From: Penelope pileata
Taxonomy: Eukaryota; Chordata; Aves; Galliformes; Cracidae
DNA length: 64,000 bases
Assembly: GCA_013396635.1 (NCBI GenBank)
Contig: WBMW01005106.1
Span: 1,142,585 to 1,206,584 of the forward strand
Reading direction: 5' to 3'
How positions within the stretch are numbered: the stretch's first letter is position 1; every line of letters starts with the position of its first letter. Shown here in pieces: positions 37,411 through 49,239 of this stretch. The notes beneath the pieces were generated by a model. That model saw only the letters and a program-made list of their open reading frames with translations. It did no database searches and had not been told where the DNA came from. The position numbers and the translations under genes were made by a program.

Positions 37411-38013
37411 CTTTCCAGAGAGGTTGTGGAATCTCCTCCTTGGACATCTTCAAATCTCCACAGAGAGGGCCATGAAGCTGATCAGAGGGCTGGAGCACCT
37501 CTTCTACAAAGACGGGCTGAGGGAGCTGGGCTTGTTCAGCCTGGAGAGGAGAAGGCTCTGGGGAGACTCTATTGTGACCTTTCAATACTTCAAACGAGCT
37601 TATAAACAGGAGGGAAATCAACTTTGTACATGGGTAGATAGTGAGAGGGCAAGGGGGAATGATTTTAAACTAAAAGAGGGGAGATGTAGAGTAGACATCA
37701 CGGCAAAAATCTTCACTGTGAGGGCAGTGAGATCCTGGCACAGCTGCCCAGAGAGCTGTGGATGCCCCATCCCTGGCGGTGCTCAAGGCCAGGCTGGATG
37801 GGACCCTGGGCACCTGATCTAATGCCTTATTTAGTGATTGGCAACCCTGCTCATGGCAAGGGGGATTGGAACTAGATGATCTTTGAGGTCCCTTCCAGCC
37901 CAAGCCATTTTATGATTCTGTCATTCAATGAAAAGCTGTCTGGATGTTGTGCTGGGCACCCTGCTCTAGTTGTCTCTGCTCCAGTACTCCTCAGCCAGTT
38001 TGTGATTCTGTGA
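37411..38013 (+). mobile_element. Older CR1 split by a younger CR1
   Basis: Two pieces of one old CR1 flank the younger element. Left piece 37411-37454 (CTTTCCAGAGAGGTTGTGGA then CTTGGACATCTTCAAA) is the end of ORF2. Right piece 37931-38013 (AAAAGCTGTCTGGATGTTGT, GCTGGGCACCCTGCTCTAGT, ending TTTGTGATTCTGTGA) continues it: CTTCAAA joined to AGCTGTCTGGATG is the usual contiguous CR1 order. The right piece lacks part of the 3' UTR, where TCTCTGCTCCAG jumps toward the end. The tail type is ATTCTGTGA, unlike the insert. Confidence 0.85.
37455..37930 (+). mobile_element. Younger CR1 nested in an older CR1
   Basis: Starts at TCTCCACAGAGAGGGCCATG, runs through GGGCTGGAGCACCTCTTCTA, GGGCTTGTTCAGCCTGGAGA (37528-37547), the AATGATTTTAAACTAAAAGA block, GGATGCCCCATCCCTGGCGG (37760-37779), CTCATGGCAAGGGGGATTGG and GAGGTCCCTTCCAGCCCAAG (37885-37904), and ends at TGATTCTGTCATTCAATG. 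The 132-codon ORF at 37424-37822 is its ORF2 C-terminal remnant. Up to three A residues are shared at the two junctions, consistent with the tiny or absent target duplication of CR1. Confidence 0.9.
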
Positions 38014-40092
38014 GAACTACCAGTCACAAGCCTTAGGGCAAAATTCACTGGAGTTGTGTGGTATTTGCACTGGGAATGCCTCTGGAAGGGGGAAATGTCT
38101 CTCTCATGTACACAGTATGGATCAAAATAAGGGAAGAGAAGAAACTTCATCTGTGGGTCCTGCGGACTGCTTTTTGCTTCTTCTCACCTCTCATATCAGT
38201 TCAGGTGAGCATTGAAGAGGGAGCTCTGTTTAGGCCACTCAGATCTTTCAATCCACAAGACCTGATCTATTGAGACTTAGAATGAAACCAAAAAGAAGCT
38301 TTTTTTTTTCCCCCTTCATTTATCAAGAGAGACTTGGACTAATCTAGAAACAAAGTATCTGTGCTGTCTTCAGACAGGTCGCCAGTGGGATTTACAGAGG
38401 GAGAAATTAGGGAGATATCTATAGTTTGGATCAATTTTCTGTTGATTTGAGTTGAGATTTTATTTGGATTTGGGGATTCCAGTGTTTGGCACCAATTTCT
38501 CAATGAGAAGCCTAAAGACTTTTTTTTTTTTTCCCTCCTGGAATTTCTTCTATGGGATATTTTTCTTGTATTTGAAAAGACAAGAATGGATTGGATAATA
38601 GTGATGAAATTAGAAAATGCTGGGTATAGTTCTTGTATGTGAGATTTACCTGTTCTCCAGCCCCCACTCCACCCACCCTCACCCTCATCTTGAAAAGCTG
38701 TACGTCTTATCTGTTATCTTAAGAAAAATGAAACAAAAAATAATTGACAGCAGCTTTCACCTGTACTCTGCTGCTTCACTTTCTAGAGAAGCACTGTATC
38801 CTTTTCAAACTAAACAGGTCCTCTTCTCTAGAAAGCTCTGCAGTGTATTTGAAAACCCAGAAGTCAGTGACATTTTCCTATCCTCAGATTGTGATAGAGT
38901 AGTAACCCATCCTCTTGCACACCCACTTGATTTTTCAAGGGCTTCAATTTGATACTAAAAAGCTGTAGAGCCATTGATTGTCATTTGGCTTATTGTGAGT
39001 AAAATCATATTTGTTTTTACTGTATCCTTCAAACAGACTGAGCTAAGCAGTGATGTGTGGCTGTTTACTCTTTTCTGTATAAAAGGTTAACCCTTGCCTC
39101 AAGGAGGGATTAAAGCTGATTTCTTCTATTCCTGGCCTTGTTACAGAATTCTTTTGTGGCTTAAGTGTATGACCTGTTACTATATATACATGCAAAGTAT
39201 TGTATTATTTAATACTACTATCTAGTCCTATTTTCAGCAGCATGATTGATGCATGCTGACGATTCAGTTTTATGCTGCTTTCACCAAAAGCAGTAGCAGT
39301 GTTGCCATTGTGTGGGCACCCAGCTGGGGTTGCATTAAGCAGGCGATCTATTGCAAAAATATTCTTACAGTCCAATCAGTGACAGAGGTGGGAAGAAAAG
39401 GCTATACTCAGAGTTCCAAACAGAACCTTTTTTCCCCCCAAGTTTCTAGGCTTCAGCATTCCCACTACTAAATGAATTAAAATAAAAAAATGCTGGTTAT
39501 CCCTTTAAGGGTAAAACACTAATATGCAAGATCCAATTACCTCTGTCTAAGCTGATACGCCTACAGCACCTTTTACATAACCCAAACACTTGAGCTCCAA
39601 TTATACAATTATATTTTAACATGTATTAAGTGCTATTCCTTTAGGGAGGAGACTTATAGTGAATATTTTAACTAAACTCCTTCCTCAGCACAGACCTATA
39701 TTGTAGGGTCTCGTTTCACTACAGAGCCAAAGACGTTTTTTTTCCTCAGTTCTTTTCCCCTTGAATACACCAGCTGGCTCTTCAGAAAACATATTTCTGT
39801 GTCTGCAATACTGACAGCAGTATTTATGCATTTCACAACTGCAGGTTATAAAGCTAATGTTCTTGGGGTCAGTAGCTGCACTGCAACTGCAATTAGATCA
39901 ATAATGCATCCACAGTGCCAGTTTTCTTTCTTTGGGGACAATCTATGGCAAGGTCTCTAGAGGAAGCAGCATCCTCAAAAGTGGAGGAAAGGCTGATGAC
40001 TGTTTGTTTGTTTTTTGGTTTGGTTTGTTTTTTCTTTTATCCAATATGCTTTTTTCTAGTGATTGATAACATAGAAAACTAAATTTCCATTT
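38014..40092. other. Non-coding stretch without recognised gene
   Basis: About 2.1 kb; T13 at 38520-38532. The 111-codon ORF at 38617-38952 has no domain. From about 39490 to 39930 the sequence is repeat-free and includes a TTAAGTG NKX-type word (39625-39631), a weak regulatory candidate. A TTTG/GTTTT-rich simple stretch lies at 40003-40035. Confidence 0.45.
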
Positions 40093-40472
40093 AGAATCAG
40101 AGAATCATCTAGGTTGGAAAAAAATTTCAAGATTACCAAGTCCAGCCATCAAACTGACCTCCTAAGCCTCATCACTAAATCACGTCCCTTAGTGCCATGC
40201 CCGCATGTCTCTTAAATACATCTAGGTCTGCAGACTCTACCACTGACCTGGGTGGCTCATTCCAGTGCTTGACCACTCTCTCAATAAAGAAATCTTTCCT
40301 GATGTCCAATCTAAACCTCACCTGACAGAACCTGAGGCTATTTCCTTGCTTTCCTTGTGTCTTATCTGTTGTCACCTGAGAAAAGAGACTGACACCTCCT
40401 TGCTGCAAACTCCTTTCAGGTATTTGTAAAGAGCAATGGGGTCTACCCTCAGCAACCTCTTCTCCAGACTTT
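40093..40472 (-). mobile_element. CR1 LINE, 5'-truncated, reverse
   Basis: Reverse complement of a CR1 3' region: GAATCAGAGAATCATCTAGG tail at 40094, then CATTCCAGTGCTTGACCACT (40259-40278), AAAGAAATCTTTCCTGATGT, CCTTGTGTCTTATCTGTTGT, CCTTTCAGGTATTTGTAAAG and CCTCAGCAACCTCTTCTCCAG near 40450-40470. The 77-codon minus ORF at 40175-40408 reads as an ORF2 C-terminal remnant (I-R-K-D-F-F-I-E-R-V-V-K-H-W-N, S-A-D-L-D-V-F-K). A different, older-looking subfamily from the 12.7 kb copy. Confidence 0.9.
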
Positions 40473-41285
40473 TCACTTTAGTGAAAAGGTAGATGACTCC
40501 AATGACCACTATGCTTTTCTGGTGTCTTCATGCGACTTCTGTATAGCCCAAGAGCCCTGGTCTGCAGGGAAGACTTGTTGAGGAAAGCTATTTGCTGCAT
40601 ACTTTTAATCATTATCATCAATCAGGTTTGTAGGTCAGCACCTCTGAAAACCCAGAGCCTATGTTTAGACTGATGAGCCTGAATGTATTGCTACAATGAG
40701 ACCTACCTTGAGGTTTCTTAACATCCATGAAAAGCTGGGACTTGGCCTGAAAGGCCACAGGAGAAGAAAAGTGATGAACAGTGAGTGGAGAACAACCCTG
40801 CAGAGCAAGGCTGGGTATTGCTGGTGCTTCTCATATGGATTAGTGTTTGTGGCAATGACTGCTTGTGAAGGAGAAGTATCAGGGGCCAGAAGCATTCTAC
40901 TACTTCTCCTCCTTCAGCATCAACCCATGTCAAAAGCTGGCACAATCTAGCATGCAATCGCACAGCTTGTACTGAGTTCAGTGATGCTTTAGATGTTATC
41001 AGCAGCTGAACCACCTGGTGTAACACTGACACAGCTATTTCTATACTGTACTGTAGTCATTCCTTCAGAGTTGACTTCTGTGTAAAATATCCCCTGCTTA
41101 GAAAACCAAATTTTGAAAACACTGACTAAAGTTATTTCATTGGGCTGTAATATTCACCCATCAAATAAAACGAGCTTCCACCTAAATAAAATGTGAACAC
41201 AATTAGTTGCAAGGTAAAACTAAGTTATCAAAACATTAGATATGTGTTATTTTAATTACACAAAACCAAAAAATCTGGAGGTAAA

Positions 41286-41299
41286 GTTCCCATGGCAAC
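41286..41299. promoter_or_regulatory. RFX-family X-box motif match
   Basis: GTTCCCATGGCAAC fits the palindromic X-box pattern GTHNYYATRRNAAC at every position and differs from the ideal palindrome at one base. RFX proteins bind such sites in ciliary, neuronal and MHC-II genes. A single 14-base match in 64 kb is uncommon but can occur by chance; no promoter is visible nearby, so an enhancer role is speculative. Confidence 0.35.
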
Positions 41300-42292
41300 A
41301 TTAGTTCTATCCTGTGCGCAGTAGATGTGTGCGTATGTTTGTGTAAAATAGGATCATTCATTATCATGGTCACGGTCAGAGGGATTTAGGACTTGCTGAT
41401 CAGCAACCTGTTAATCAGACCAGAAATCTCATCTTTAAAGGTGGTTTATTTCTGATATTTCTCTAGCTAAGTGTTGCAATGTAGAAGCACTGCTGAATTT
41501 CTGTCCAGCCTGATAAGTACTCAAGCTAAAATAAAATCTCTGAAAAATCCATATCTTGTCATAAATCTGATCTATCACTTTTCACATTTAGTTTCTGTCT
41601 GTGACAGACACCCTGCAGTCATGTAATCCATGAGCTAGTTGGATGCTGAAATTGGCATCCATTTTTCTTTCAGATGAGCTCGCTAGTATCAAACACTTGA
41701 TTATATGTCACACTTTGATGATACTACTTGATGCTGTAAAGCTAATTTCGCCTATAAATTTTTTTGAAAAGGTTTAAGCAATGTTTTTGTGTCTATCATG
41801 GATTATGAAGGATGCAGTAGTCTGGTGACGTAGCTGAATTTTCTCCAATCCTTCCATATCACTTAAATGAATGGCATTTCCATCACACATTCCCATGCAA
41901 TGGTCCCTTAATCACTTTGTCTCCATCTCCCACCTCTGTTGTATTAAGTTTCTCCCAAAGGTATGCATCAACCATGAGAAAGTGTCTCTCATAAATGCAG
42001 GTCTTAGCAGTGCAAGAGGACTGATGGTCAGGAAGAGAGAGGTGTTTAGTGCTGGTGTGGGGAGAAACTGGTAGATGTATGAAATTTGAGCTACTTTGTG
42101 CAGGCAGAATGAATAAAGGAAAGTTATGTGAAAAAAACACATTCTATACTCTTGTGGAATGTGCCTAGATGGTAAAGGCATTAGAGGACACTGTTCATTT
42201 TTATTGCTGTCATGAGATTCAGTGAATGACATGTTCATGGTAGTAATCTTTACAAGTATTATGTAAAGTACTTCTTCAAAATACAGCTTCTT

Positions 42293-42317
42293 CCCCCCCC
42301 CCCCCCCTTTTTTTTTT
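42293..42317 (+). repeat. C15T10 pyrimidine tract
   Basis: Fifteen C residues directly followed by ten T residues. The minus strand reads A10G15, which could form G-quadruplex or triplex structure. Its length is also prone to sequencing error. Confidence 0.9.
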
Positions 42318-44519
42318 CCTATGGTTGCCTCGTAACTCTCTATTTTCAGTGACATAATTCTTGAGGGTAGTGGTTCAGAAAGAGGATTAATACTTCAGAG
42401 GACAAACTGAGGGTGTATCATTTTTCTTATACAAATAAATGCACATCCCTGTATCCTTTGAGTACAAGCATATTCTTGCTAGGCTGTTGTATAAAATCAA
42501 TGCAGAAAACATTATATACAGATAAAATAAGCATAGTGTTTGAATAAATATATTCTCAGCAGACTCAGAAAGTAATACAAAGATTTGCAGACTTTCAAAA
42601 TCCCAAAGATATAACCTAAAGACAGAGGAAATAAGAGCTCATTGTATTTAAGAGCTATGTGTATGTAAAGGAAATATAAGTATTAACTTACCAAGAATCC
42701 ATCTAAAGAGAATTGAGAAATATTGAGAAAGAAACTTCATAAAAATTCTACTCTGTTGTCATTTGGGGGATTAAATGTCAGAACAATTGAATTTGGGACT
42801 GCCTCTAAACAGTGACTCTCCTTTAAATTTAGGAAACCTGGACCTACTGAGATAGAGCAATTATTTCTGTTTAAATACAGATTTTTTTTCTATGAGTCAC
42901 AATGTCAAAGTTTTAAGCTTAGCATCCTGCTAAAATTAAACAACACAAAGATTTCCTGCCAAAATATTTCTGAATTTGTGTATTTTATTCATCTCGATAT
43001 AGCACAAAACCTAAAATGAGTATTTATGCCCTCAAAGGCACTCAAAAATACAACACTGTTATATTCCCCAAATGTATTTCTACACAATTATATTTATTTT
43101 GTCTGTAGTAGCATTTGCTTTATTTTCTTATGGCTTGAAATTTAATCTTAAAAAAGGTAAGAAGATGTTTTTGAAATGAGTCTCATGACAGACCTCTTTT
43201 CAATTACTCCTCTCTGAGATAGCCAGTGAATGTCTCTGTGTTCACGTTAGTAAGACAGCCTTTGGGTCATGGGAGGTAACATCAGATTTCTTTGGTTATT
43301 TCCAGCTAGCTGAAACCAGACGTAGCCTAAAGATGACCTCCTGCGAGTGCTGTTGAACTAAGGGATTGCTGAGCTTGATTTCTAGGAGGAGTTAAAAGGA
43401 ACAGAGAAAATACACAGAAGAGGAGTGTGAAGCACTTCAAATCCAGCCTCGCTGGGGATGAAATTCTCCAGGAAGGTGGAAGATAGTGAAAACAACACCA
43501 CTCTAGTTTTGCAGGCAGTGAATGCCAGCAAAGGGCAGCTTCTTTTCTTACAGTATCTTTTTTTTTGATCTGGTATCTGGTTTTGAAGTGCTTGATATTT
43601 TTGATACTTTTCATTGCCTCAGGCAAAGAAACTAGAAAACTGAAGTAAAGAAGCTTGAGGAATGTTCCATACTCCATAAGCTTGAAATATCAATCGTAGT
43701 TTTAATCAGAGATATAAAAGGTTGAGGAAACTCTGTGAGTGAAGAGCCATCTGGCATTGCTGGAAAGTCTGAGATGAGAGACCATGTTCAAACATTTGCA
43801 TTAAGATATAAGTCTAGTCTGCTGTGCAGCTCATGCTGCTGATCCTTTATGTGTGCCATGGATACACATGGATGACTGTATTTTGTATTATATCCTGCAT
43901 TTGTTTTATCCCAGTCATCCAACTGCGGCTCTTCCAAGAGCAAGTCAAACCTTCTTAGCTGTCCTGTTTCAGAAAGTAGTGGAGAAGGGATACTTATCCC
44001 AGCATAGCTCATGTGATTAGAAGGGTAAACTGAATTCCGAAATGTCACTAAATGTCCCAGGAAGAAAAATGTAAGGATTTCACTAATAAAATAAGGCACC
44101 AAGTCCAGGCTTAGAGTAGTGGATTAATAACTGTATCCTATTTGAGAATGCCAACAATGAAGAGAACTAAGTGTACAGCATCACAACAGCAGCTGTAGCA
44201 AAAACACGTGTGGAGCTGCAGAAGCAACATTAGTTAACAGAAGCCAATCCACTAGGTTGATAAGATGTGAGAAGGAGGATGTATTAAATCTCATTGCAAA
44301 AGTTGATGAGAGTCAGTGGTGTTGTGCTCAGAAGAAACCTCATAGGAGCAATGAGCAATAGGAGATACTTTCACTATTGAAGTGAAAGTGAATGGGACAT
44401 TTATGCAGTTGGACATGGTGCCCACACCATTATATTCCCAGAAACAGTTGTCTTCATTGTTAGAAAAGCATAGGTTTTGACGCTAGGGAGTAAATATTGA
44501 TAGTAAAAGAGTTAAGTAT

Positions 44520-44778
44520 TGCACATATCCCATTAAAGAAGATCCCCAGAGCTTGGGGCAGAAGAGAGAGGGAGAGAAAGCATGAGGCATCATCTGAACT
44601 AGACAGCACACCCCAACAACCTTTATTGGTCTGGTCCCTAATTTTACCCCATAAACTCTCAACCTGGTCATTGCTGTTTCTCAGAGGCAGCTCTTTTGCA
44701 GTCTCTCTCTTAATGTAGAAGGCAACTCCTCTGCCCCTCTTGCTCTCCCTATCCCTTCTAAAAAGCATGTAGCCCTAA
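44520..44778 (-). pseudogene. CR1 ORF2 endonuclease fragment
   Basis: On the minus strand from 44778 the translation contains F-R-R-D-R-E-S-K-R-G-R-G-V-A-F-Y-I-K (ORF residues 3-20) and V-E-S-L-W-G-K-I-R-D-Q-T (36-47), the characteristic G-G-V-A-L-Y and V-E-S-L-W blocks of the apurinic-type endonuclease domain in CR1 ORF2. That enzyme nicks target DNA to prime reverse transcription. A frameshift follows near 44600; the downstream S/Q-A-L-x-x-x-x-F-N segment (about 44535-44565) corresponds to the L-x-G-D-F-N catalytic block in degraded form, with the Asp not preserved. This is the only 5'-half CR1 piece in the window, not attached to any 3' end here. Nonfunctional. Confidence 0.75.
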
Positions 44779-45354
44779 TGAATGAATGACACTCACTTGC
44801 AATGATACTAAAGAAAATATAATTTTTATTAGCTGAAAGTATGGGAACTTTTCATTATCAAGAAGCTGCATTACTGAAAAAGAAGAAAGCAGAGGGAAGG
44901 TTGAAGAAATATTTTCTAAAAGTAATAAACCTGCCAAAACAGACATTTAGTAGCATTTTGTGTCATAGGACATCTGAGACATTCAGCAGTCTGTCTGTAG
45001 TAAATATGACACTACACCCATAAAAAAAAAAACATGCCTTTTTGCAACTACAATTGAAGGCTAGACAGGTCTAAAATATGCACTAAAATAGCATAAACAG
45101 GCTTATCTCATCAGCTGAGCATGATTCTAGCCTCCAGAGACCTTAGAAGAGATGACGGAGACCAACTAATCTACAATTCATACATTTAGCTAAATTACCC
45201 TTTGGATCAGCAGAACAAGCCCACTTATTAGCCTTGATAAACAAAAAGAAGGGCATGACGTTTTGGCAAAAAATTATGCCAGGTGTTTTTACGAGCTTCA
45301 TGAATTGGCCTTAGAAAAACAAAACAATCATTTCTGTTCTTTCAAATTGAGGGA
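44779..45354. other. Non-coding spacer between two CR1 pieces
   Basis: About 0.6 kb of AT-rich sequence with no recognised gene or repeat; A10 at 45023-45032. Confidence 0.5.
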
Positions 45355-46031
45355 TGAGTGGCTGCAAGGCAGCCCCATGGAAAGGTATCTGGGGTTATGG
45401 TTGACAGTAAGTTGAATCTGAGACAGCAGTGTGCCCTGGAGCCAAAAGGGCCAACCATACCCTGGGGTGCATCAGGCCCAGCATTACCAGCCAGGTGAGG
45501 GGAGGGACTGTCCCCTCTGCTCTGCTCTGGTGTGCCCTCACCTCAAGCACTGTGTGCAGGTTTGGGTGCCACAATATCAGAAGGACAAAATTATTACAGG
45601 AATATGAAGATGATGAAAGGTCTGGAGGCAATATGTATGAAAGACAGCTGAAATCCCTCGGTTTGTTCAGCCCAGAGCAGAGAAGGCTGAGGGGAGGCCT
45701 CATGGCAGCCTACAGCTCCTCACAGGGAGTGGAGGGGCAGCGCTGAGCTCTGCTCTCTGGGGACAGTGACAGGTCCTGAGGGAACGGCATGGAGCCGTGT
45801 CAGGGGAGGGTAAGGTGGAGGGTGGGGAAAGGGTCTGCACCAGAGAGTGGTGAGCATGAAACAGGCTCCCCAGAGAAGTGATCATGGCTCCACGCTGCCA
45901 GAGTTCAAGGAGCATTTTGACAACGCTCTCAGACACAAGGTTGAATGTTGGGTGGTCCTGTGTGGAGCCAGGGGTTGGACTCTATAGCTCTTGTGGGTCC
46001 CTTCCAACTCAGGATATTCTAGAATTCTGTG
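45355..46031 (+). mobile_element. CR1 LINE, 5'-truncated copy
   Basis: Begins in the post-RT part of ORF2 (GAGTGGCTGCAAGGCAGCCC, 45356-45375), then CAGCAGTGTGCCCTGGAGCC, TTTGGGTGCCACAATATCAG, TTGTTCAGCCCAGAGCAGAG (45663-45682), GAGGGGAGGCCTCATGGCAG, CAGGCTCCCCAGAGAAGTGA and a tail GGTCCCTTCCAACTCAGGAT then ATTCTAGAATTCTGTG. Several small deletions break the frame. About 680 bases and GC-richer than its flanks. The subfamily differs from the 12.7 and 37.5 kb copies, judging by the AACTCAGGATATTCT tail. Confidence 0.92.
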
Positions 46032-49000
46032 TATTTGAGTTGTGCTGTACAATGGCAATGTTTCAGCTGAAAGCACATCCATGATATCCTTACGAGAAGA
46101 TGAGAAGTAGGACCTAAAAAGGTTAGAAAGACATGACAAGATGCTCAGTCAAAAGTGAATGAACTCCTGTTACATACAATGTTATTTGCTTTTTGGGAGT
46201 ACTAGCAGATCATAACATCAACTCGTGTTGATACCTCCATCCTCAGCACACTTAGTTTTCTTTGAAAGGAGAGAAATACAGAGAAATTAAAGCTTTAATC
46301 TTACTAAAGAGTTTGGAAAGCTGAAAGAATTAGAGGATCTTTATGATTTTCATAGTTGAAATACTAATTTGCTTTCAATCTTCTTATTCTACTCTGCAAA
46401 GCCTAGAAACAGCTTCTGCATTACAGGTGATAAAAACTGAACATCGCTTTGCTGCAGTACATAAGGAAATTTTGTCTGTGTAAATAGTGTAAATATCTCA
46501 TGACTATAAGCTAATATTGATCACATATCAATTTTCAGTATGTGTTGGAAAATCCCCACTTTTGCTATAGTAAAGAACTTTTTTTAGTTAAAATGCATAA
46601 TTCATGAACTGCTTATAAACCTGTAAGAGAGTTTCTGGTTGTGGACCAAGTGTCTCCTGCATTTGAAAAATCTTAGTAGAAAAAATTGTCCTGAGCCTAA
46701 ATTTTGTTCCAAATAACTGTATCTTAATAACCAGTCTGGTCTCAGAGGAGAATTGCACAGGGGCTGCCAGAGCAGATTCAAGGTAAGACACTGGAAAATG
46801 ACTACAATTGGCAGTGGCATGTACTTAACCCTTGTTACCAATTTAGGGAAGAACTCTGAGCTGAAAGAAGTTGGAAAGTTGATCTCCAAAATGTTAGAGG
46901 AAAAAAAAATTAAACTGAAGGTCAGTAAGAGTGAACAACCCGCAAGAGATGATGCAAAATATTTTGTATTGGCTTCAGCTGGAGAGCAGTGTTGCTGAAC
47001 TGAAGCCTTACAAGATATGCCAGAAATACAGCCTACATTATGCAAAAGAGGCTCATGTTAACTGCTCAGAAAAATACAATAAAATAAAAGGGCATTTACT
47101 GTTTCACAGTTTCACAAAAATCCCACAAACCTATGTATTTCTGCTTCACTATTAGCCTTACTTTATTAGGAGTTGCTTCTGTGAAAGAGGAGCTCATGCA
47201 TATCAAATCCATTTTTGATGTAAGTACCACAACTGCCTGAGTAATATCTGAGTAAAGGCCACAGCCTACTGATCATGAGTTTAAGTAGCTTTCACTAAAC
47301 ATTAGATTTGATCATGTAGTTTCATCCTCATAGTTTGCTGTCTAAATGTCTGATGAAAAGAATGTTGAAAGACAAAACAACACCACCACCAAAACAAAAA
47401 CCAAAAACCTATTGCAAAATCAGTCTAACTGAGATGCATATTCAGAATTTTCAAATGTCTCCAGTAAAGTGAAGTTGTCATCACTGATAAATCTGATTAA
47501 CAGAAATCTGAAAACAGGCATATTTGGATTTCTAGAAATCACCCTTAAAGCTGTAGGATACTGATAAATGTTGGAAAAAAGATACGGCAATGTAAATGAT
47601 ACAGTTAGAAGTGTTGGGTACTCTTACTTCAGGTAATGGTATTGTGCGTTTCTGGTAGTGGCAAGTGGCTGGGTCTGCACTGCTATACAAAAAGCCTGTT
47701 TGCACTGTCAGGCTCATGTCCACACCACTTAAGTCTGGTCCCTTCTAGAATAGTTTTTGGCCTGGAAGAGATCAGTGGGATTGATCCAAAACAGAGCCAG
47801 GGCTTCCACTAACAGCTATTGAGGGTAGTGAGGGTCCAGGCTTGAGAGTGTTGCTCAGCTGCCTTTTTGCAGTATTAAAGCCATTTCCAGGAATAGTTGC
47901 AATATTATATAGCAAGTTGAGCTAACCAACATCAGCATAGCATCAACGGGGAGCAACAGAAACAAGGAGTTTCACAGCTATTTGACAGCAGCAGAAAGGA
48001 TATTTGAGGTGAGACCCTTTGGACTGAAGCAACAGCTCCAGAAATCTCCAAAGTAATAATACTTTACTAGTGAGGGTACTTATTGGATTGACCAGAAGTG
48101 CATGAGTTTATACACCTGTTCCATTTAACCATGATTTTTTTGGATGGGAATGAAAGACATGCTTTGGGGACTACTGCTTTAATGGCTATTTCCCAAATAA
48201 GCTCCTACTTGCCTTGCAGTAAGTACAGTCAAGGGATGAGGAAGACCTCTTGGAAAACCCCTGAGTACCAACAGATCACTGCATGCCACACGAGCATCGC
48301 TCACCTGAATTAATTCTATCCATTTTATGAGTGGAGTTCAATGATAGGACAGAAGAGCTGTCTTTTTCTGATAGTTACTTCAATATTTGTTTTTACAGAG
48401 AAAATTAGGTGTAAAAAGACATGTTTATAAAATGACAGCTTAGAAACATGATTTTCTATAGTAGCATTTTAAAGTAGTAGGCTGGCAACAGAACAAATGT
48501 ATACTCTGTATCCCTCATGAAGACTTCACCTCTCAGGTCTTGTCTGATGCAGTTCTTTCACTTGATGCCTCATGTTTCTCTTCTTTCCCTCCTTCCCTTT
48601 CTTCTCTCATTCCCTTCAGTTCATCCAGGATAGTATTCAGCAGATACCTATACTATATACTAACTAACCAGAATCCCTGATATGTCTCTGCAGGCAGATA
48701 CACGCATTGAAGCACAGGTCTGCATCAAGATCTAGTTGTCTTTGGACCCAGCACTGTTCTTCTCTGTAGTTCATCACAAACCCTTTGTTTTTACAGAGGC
48801 AATTGACTTAACTAAAGATAAAAAGGCATGATTTTTTCTGGGCTTCAATCCCAGTGTAGATTTCTTCTCTCTCTCAAGTATGCTCATTCTTTCACACCCT
48901 TGCTCGTGTGCGCTTCTGTGCAAAGCTGTATGGCTTTATAAGTTCCAATTTTATTGCAAGTCACAAATATTTGTGTCAGTCAAATATAATGATACATGGT

Positions 49001-49239
49001 AACAAATGCAGAAGCTTTAACTTAGCCATAGCTGCCACTTGACAAAACCATTTTCTAGTGATTTAGGAGATGAAGCCAGAAGTGTTTTAAATACAGACAG
49101 AAAAACTGCTGCCTTTTTTCCCAGGCTTTTGGGACTTTTGCTTCAAACCAACAGGGCATGAGACAGTCAGATCCAAACTACAGAAATCCTACACGTGGCA
49201 TGCAGTCCCAATTCCCACATCCAGATCAAGAATTAGAAG
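46032..49239. other. Non-coding stretch without recognised gene
   Basis: About 3.2 kb. The largest ORF is 147 codons on the minus strand (46602-47045), without a recognisable domain. A plus-strand ORF at 46753-46998 contains a charged helix-like stretch but has no acceptor, donor or family match I can name. No repeat family recognised. Confidence 0.45.

Larger units (their letters stand above)
40473..44519. other. 4 kb non-coding stretch without recognised gene
   Basis: No exon or transposon recognised. Contains the X-box match at 41286-41299 and the C15T10 tract at 42293-42317. ORFs of 85-147 codons on the minus strand (41883-42355, 43327-43677, 43788-44102) lack any domain I recognise. Confidence 0.5.

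Noticed and set aside
41912..42355. 147-codon minus ORF with a glycine/lysine-rich N-terminal part
   Set aside because: The G/K stretch is a translation of the C15T10 tract; the rest has no domain.
46753..46998. Plus-strand ORF with a helical, lysine-rich stretch that looked protein-like
   Set aside because: No splice acceptor or donor pair and no family I can name; an eight-A run inside accounts for the lysines.
46602..47045. 147-codon minus ORF with hydrophobic stretches
   Set aside because: No domain, overlapped by open frames on both strands, AT-rich codon use without periodicity that I can see.
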